Origin: Panagrolaimus kolymaensis
Lineage: Eukaryota > Nematoda > Chromadorea > Rhabditida > Panagrolaimidae
Assembly: GCA_028622995.1 (NCBI GenBank)
Contig: JAJQJQ010000004.1
Span: 5,022,001-5,086,000, forward strand
Direction of reading: 5' to 3'
DNA: 64,000 bases
The notes under the pieces were generated by a model, which saw only the letters and a list, made by a program, of their open reading frames with translations, did no database searches and was not told where the DNA came from. Numbering within the stretch: the first letter of the stretch is position 1; each line of letters starts with the position of its first letter. Position numbers and translations under genes: made by a program. Shown piece after piece: positions 61,438 through 64,000 of this stretch.

Positions 61438-62549
61438 TTATTGAAAAGTAATTTTATTTGGATGACAATGACCAATATCTCCAATACTTCGGAGTTCAAC
61501 TAAACCATTTGGATGAATAACGAGCCATGTGACGGATGTATGACCTAATGACATTCGATGCCAACCTTCTGGAGGAAATTGAAGAGCCCGACAAACAAAA
61601 TATCTGAAAAATAGCTGCCATGAGATTATTTTCAAAATGCGTTAAAAAAACGTTTTACCTAATAACATTGGCATGACAAACAATAACTTCATTTGAATTT
61701 TCTTTTTGATAAATGGAAGCTCGATGGATATATTTACGAAATGCAGCTTCAATTCGAGCACCATCTCTGTAATATTTCTAAACCAACGCAATCACTTGAG
61801 TTTTGAAAACATAAAAGTAAAAAAATCAAACCTTGGGTTTCCATTCTGGATAAACAAGAGGTTCAGATGGATATGGTGCGCCTTCTTCAAGTAAAGAATC
61901 CATTTTGATTCGTTGTATTGGCAATATTTCAAGAACCAATTGTGCTGTTTCCATTGCTCTTATCATTGTTGACATAACCAATCGATCATATTTTATTCCA
62001 GTTTCACTTAATCTATTTCCTAAAAAAAATCAATGGATTTTAGTTTCATAAGAGAAATCAAAAGTTAATATTTACCTAAAAGTGCAGCTTGTTCTTTTCC
62101 AAGTTCAGTTAATCGACGTTCTGATGCTTCTTTTGTTGGCGTGAAAAATTGTCCATGTCGAATTAAAAAAATATGTCGAATTGCAGTTGGTTGAACTTTT
62201 TCAAGCATTTGTTTTTGAGTTTCTTCATCTGCATTTTCATATTTTAATGGATCAATAAGAGTAATAGGTTCACGGCTAAAAAAAGGCATAAAAGTAAAAG
62301 CAATATTAAAAATTGTATCAAAGTAAAAAAAACTTACAAATCCCAATTATTATTCCATGGCTGAAATTCATGTTCAGTATAAAAAGTATGAGAAGACGAA
62401 GTTGTTATTGTTGGATTTGATGATGAGAAATTAATAGGAATCTTTTCAATTACAGTAGAAGCAAAAACCTTGAGATCATCACGATAATAAAATCCAGATG
62501 CAACAGCTGCTGCGAAGGGAAAACCAACAGAACCAAATCGGCGAAACAT
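61438..62549 (-). CDS. PGAM5: Mitochondrial serine/threonine phosphatase PGAM5
   Basis: Histidine-phosphatase-fold enzyme that dephosphorylates protein Ser/Thr at mitochondria and acts in mitochondrial dynamics and stress signalling. Exons 62549-62338, 62275-62076, 62019-61832, 61777-61659, 61603-61438; 294 residues. The N-terminal hydrophobic stretch ([14 protein letters not shown]) fits the membrane anchor. The family motif WNNNWDFREP is present, followed by the catalytic [23 protein letters not shown] and [20 protein letters not shown] with the second catalytic His. Divergent from gene E with 232 bases between starts. A relic of its first exon lies at 53793-53885. Confidence 0.95.
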
Positions 62550-62781
62550 TTTTATGAAAATTAGAGAAATCTCTTATTCGGTATCTTCACCCTTTTGCTC
62601 TTCCACTCGTTGATGGTGTTAACCAACAAAAAAGTTATCGCCAACCTCTTACTTTTTCCCTCTCATTAAGCAATAAATTTGCATAAATTTTTTATCCCAC
62701 CATTTTTGCAGACATTTTTTGATTGAAACTTTTCAAAGTCATTGTGATGTTTTCTGCTGAATAAAGACGAACGTCATCAAA
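62550..62781. promoter_or_regulatory. Divergent promoter of PGAM5 and gene E
   Basis: 232 bases between opposite start codons. The region is closely matched by 53886-54115, upstream of gene D, including GATAGGGTATCTTC/TATTCGGTATCTTC and GAATAAA-ACGAACGTCATCAA just before the ATG. Conservation between copies includes the whole interval. Confidence 0.65.
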
Positions 62782-64000
62782 ATGAAGGTAAGTTTTCAAT
62801 AGTTTTTCTTTCTCATTTATTTATTTTTAGAGTATTCACTTGATCATATTGTACTTTTGCTTCTTGTTTGCATCACTATCATGTTCATTTAAAATTAATT
62901 ATGGTTCACCTTTCTTTGAATGTATGAATAATTCGGATATTACTCTTCTAAAAACTTCTATCGCTTGTAAGTTTGCGTATCTTAATTTTTAGCATTAATA
63001 AAGTCATTTTTTAGATTTATCTGAGCCCACATTTGGCTTCATTGAATTTAATTCTAGCATAGAATACACATATGATCAAAAATATATGTTTGCAGTCTGT
63101 GTATGTCGTGAAAGCTTTGATACCGTATTCTTTACAATTCCATCTCTTGAATACACTGGCATGGATTATGTTGTACTTTGTGTTATCAATGAAAACCCAT
63201 CTGCTTCTCTTGGAATTTATGACAACCATGAACTTTATGATCTTCTTTTATCTCAGCGAATGGAAAATTATCCTACTTCTGTTTTGCGTGTAGTACAAAC
63301 TGGACAAGATGATGATGAATCGGGTTGTTATGATATTGATGGGTATCGTACGGTAAGTTTTCTATTCATCATTATCCGATTATGTACATACCTTTAATTT
63401 TAGAAAAACATCTTTGGTCAAAAAACTTGCATTCTAGAATCTGAACGTCATTCAAATTCTTCCTTAAATTATGAATATTCTGGACCTATGGAAGCAAAAC
63501 ATTTTTATCAGTTTTCTTCGGTTCTCTTTAATGATTTGATACAGAAATGTTTTACAACGCTTAACACTTCTCAGTATCATATTCATTCATCTAAAAATGG
63601 AACATGTTTTTTTACAAATGACGCTTCTTCTTCTAAGGTTTTATGCTGTTGTCCATATGTTTCACAATTATGTCAAAAAAGAAATGATAATTTGTTGTGC
63701 TTTTATGGTGATTATCCTGAGTCAGGTAAAAATTCCATGGCTGCTAAAGATTTTTTCAATCAAAGTATCAAAGGTTGCACTATTCGAATAGCAGCACACT
63801 TTAATGAAACGACGTCAAACATTTCTCTCGAATATACATACAAGCATCAAACAGAGATATGTGAAAATTATATAACTACTCAAAGTGATGAAACGCCAAT
63901 TTGTTCATTTAATTCAATCAAACTTGATAGTCTTATTATTAATGGATGCTGTAATAACACAAACTTTTGCAATTTTGATTTTCTTCCACCAAGAGTAAAC
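62782..64000 (+). CDS. Large cysteine-rich secreted protein E (cut by window edge)
   Basis: Fourth family member, 3' part outside the window. Exons seen: 62782-62787, 62831-62966, 63015-63352, 63404 to the edge, open and in frame throughout. The signal peptide IHLIILYFCFLFASLSCS is nearly identical to that of gene D. Exon 3 encodes VCVCRESFDTVFFTIPSLEY as in D, and the large fourth exon holds VLCCCPYVSQLCQKRNDNLL and GCCNNTNFCN. Likely a secreted protein with the same unknown role as A, B and D. Confidence 0.85.

Overview
The window is a stretch of AT-rich animal nuclear DNA, almost certainly from a nematode. Genes are split by many short introns (often 43-60 bases) with GTAAGT/GTATG donors and TTTTAG/TTTCAG acceptors. 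They include families that are nematode-specific or strongly expanded in nematodes: a ground-like domain protein, a GT92 (DUF23) glycosyltransferase, and several large cysteine-rich secreted proteins. The single tRNA reads as an elongator tRNA-Met. I cannot place the species.

Layout. 1-6069 is gene-poor. 6070-8516 is an arylsulfatase. 9880-18180 is a repeat-rich accessory region: three copies of a roughly 400-620 base unit, each with a TATA-like box and a 27-28 codon ORF; a TA-flanked MITE; a TTAA-flanked foldback MITE; a ground-like gene; and a small secreted protein gene. 18497-22225 holds a GT92 gene (with an apparent one-base frame problem) and an unrecognised 461-residue protein. 22226-26869 holds only two exons of a Ly-6/uPAR-like GPI protein. 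Then come tRNA-Met and the mitochondrial dicarboxylate carrier.

29419-36062 is a tandem pair of large cysteine-rich secreted proteins (A and B). Their 3' ends are nearly identical, as after gene conversion. Two more members (D at 54116 and E at 62782, cut by the window edge) lie downstream. 36397-43975 is a minus-strand block: a Stum/SPEC3 membrane protein, a coiled-coil protein whose stop codon lies in a MITE target site, an ACTMAP-like actin maturation protease, and an SR splicing factor. 44301-53515 holds mitochondrial TsaD (OSGEPL1), an F-box-like gene, a copy of the OSGEPL1 last exon, a receptor-like membrane protein with two YxxM motifs, and the kinase CDKL1. 56580-62549 holds two small secreted proteins, a 664-residue membrane protein, the carnitine/acylcarnitine carrier and PGAM5.

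Four nuclear genes act in mitochondria (SLC25A10, OSGEPL1, SLC25A20, PGAM5), but nothing suggests co-regulation. The most interesting signals are the repeated micro-ORF unit, the TTAA MITE pair that has altered one promoter-like dyad and one stop codon, and the duplications that carried gene fragments (PGAM5 exon 1, OSGEPL1 last exon) beside family genes. Exon joins were made by hand from splice consensus and reading phase. Totals divide by three for every complete multi-exon model except the GT92 gene.
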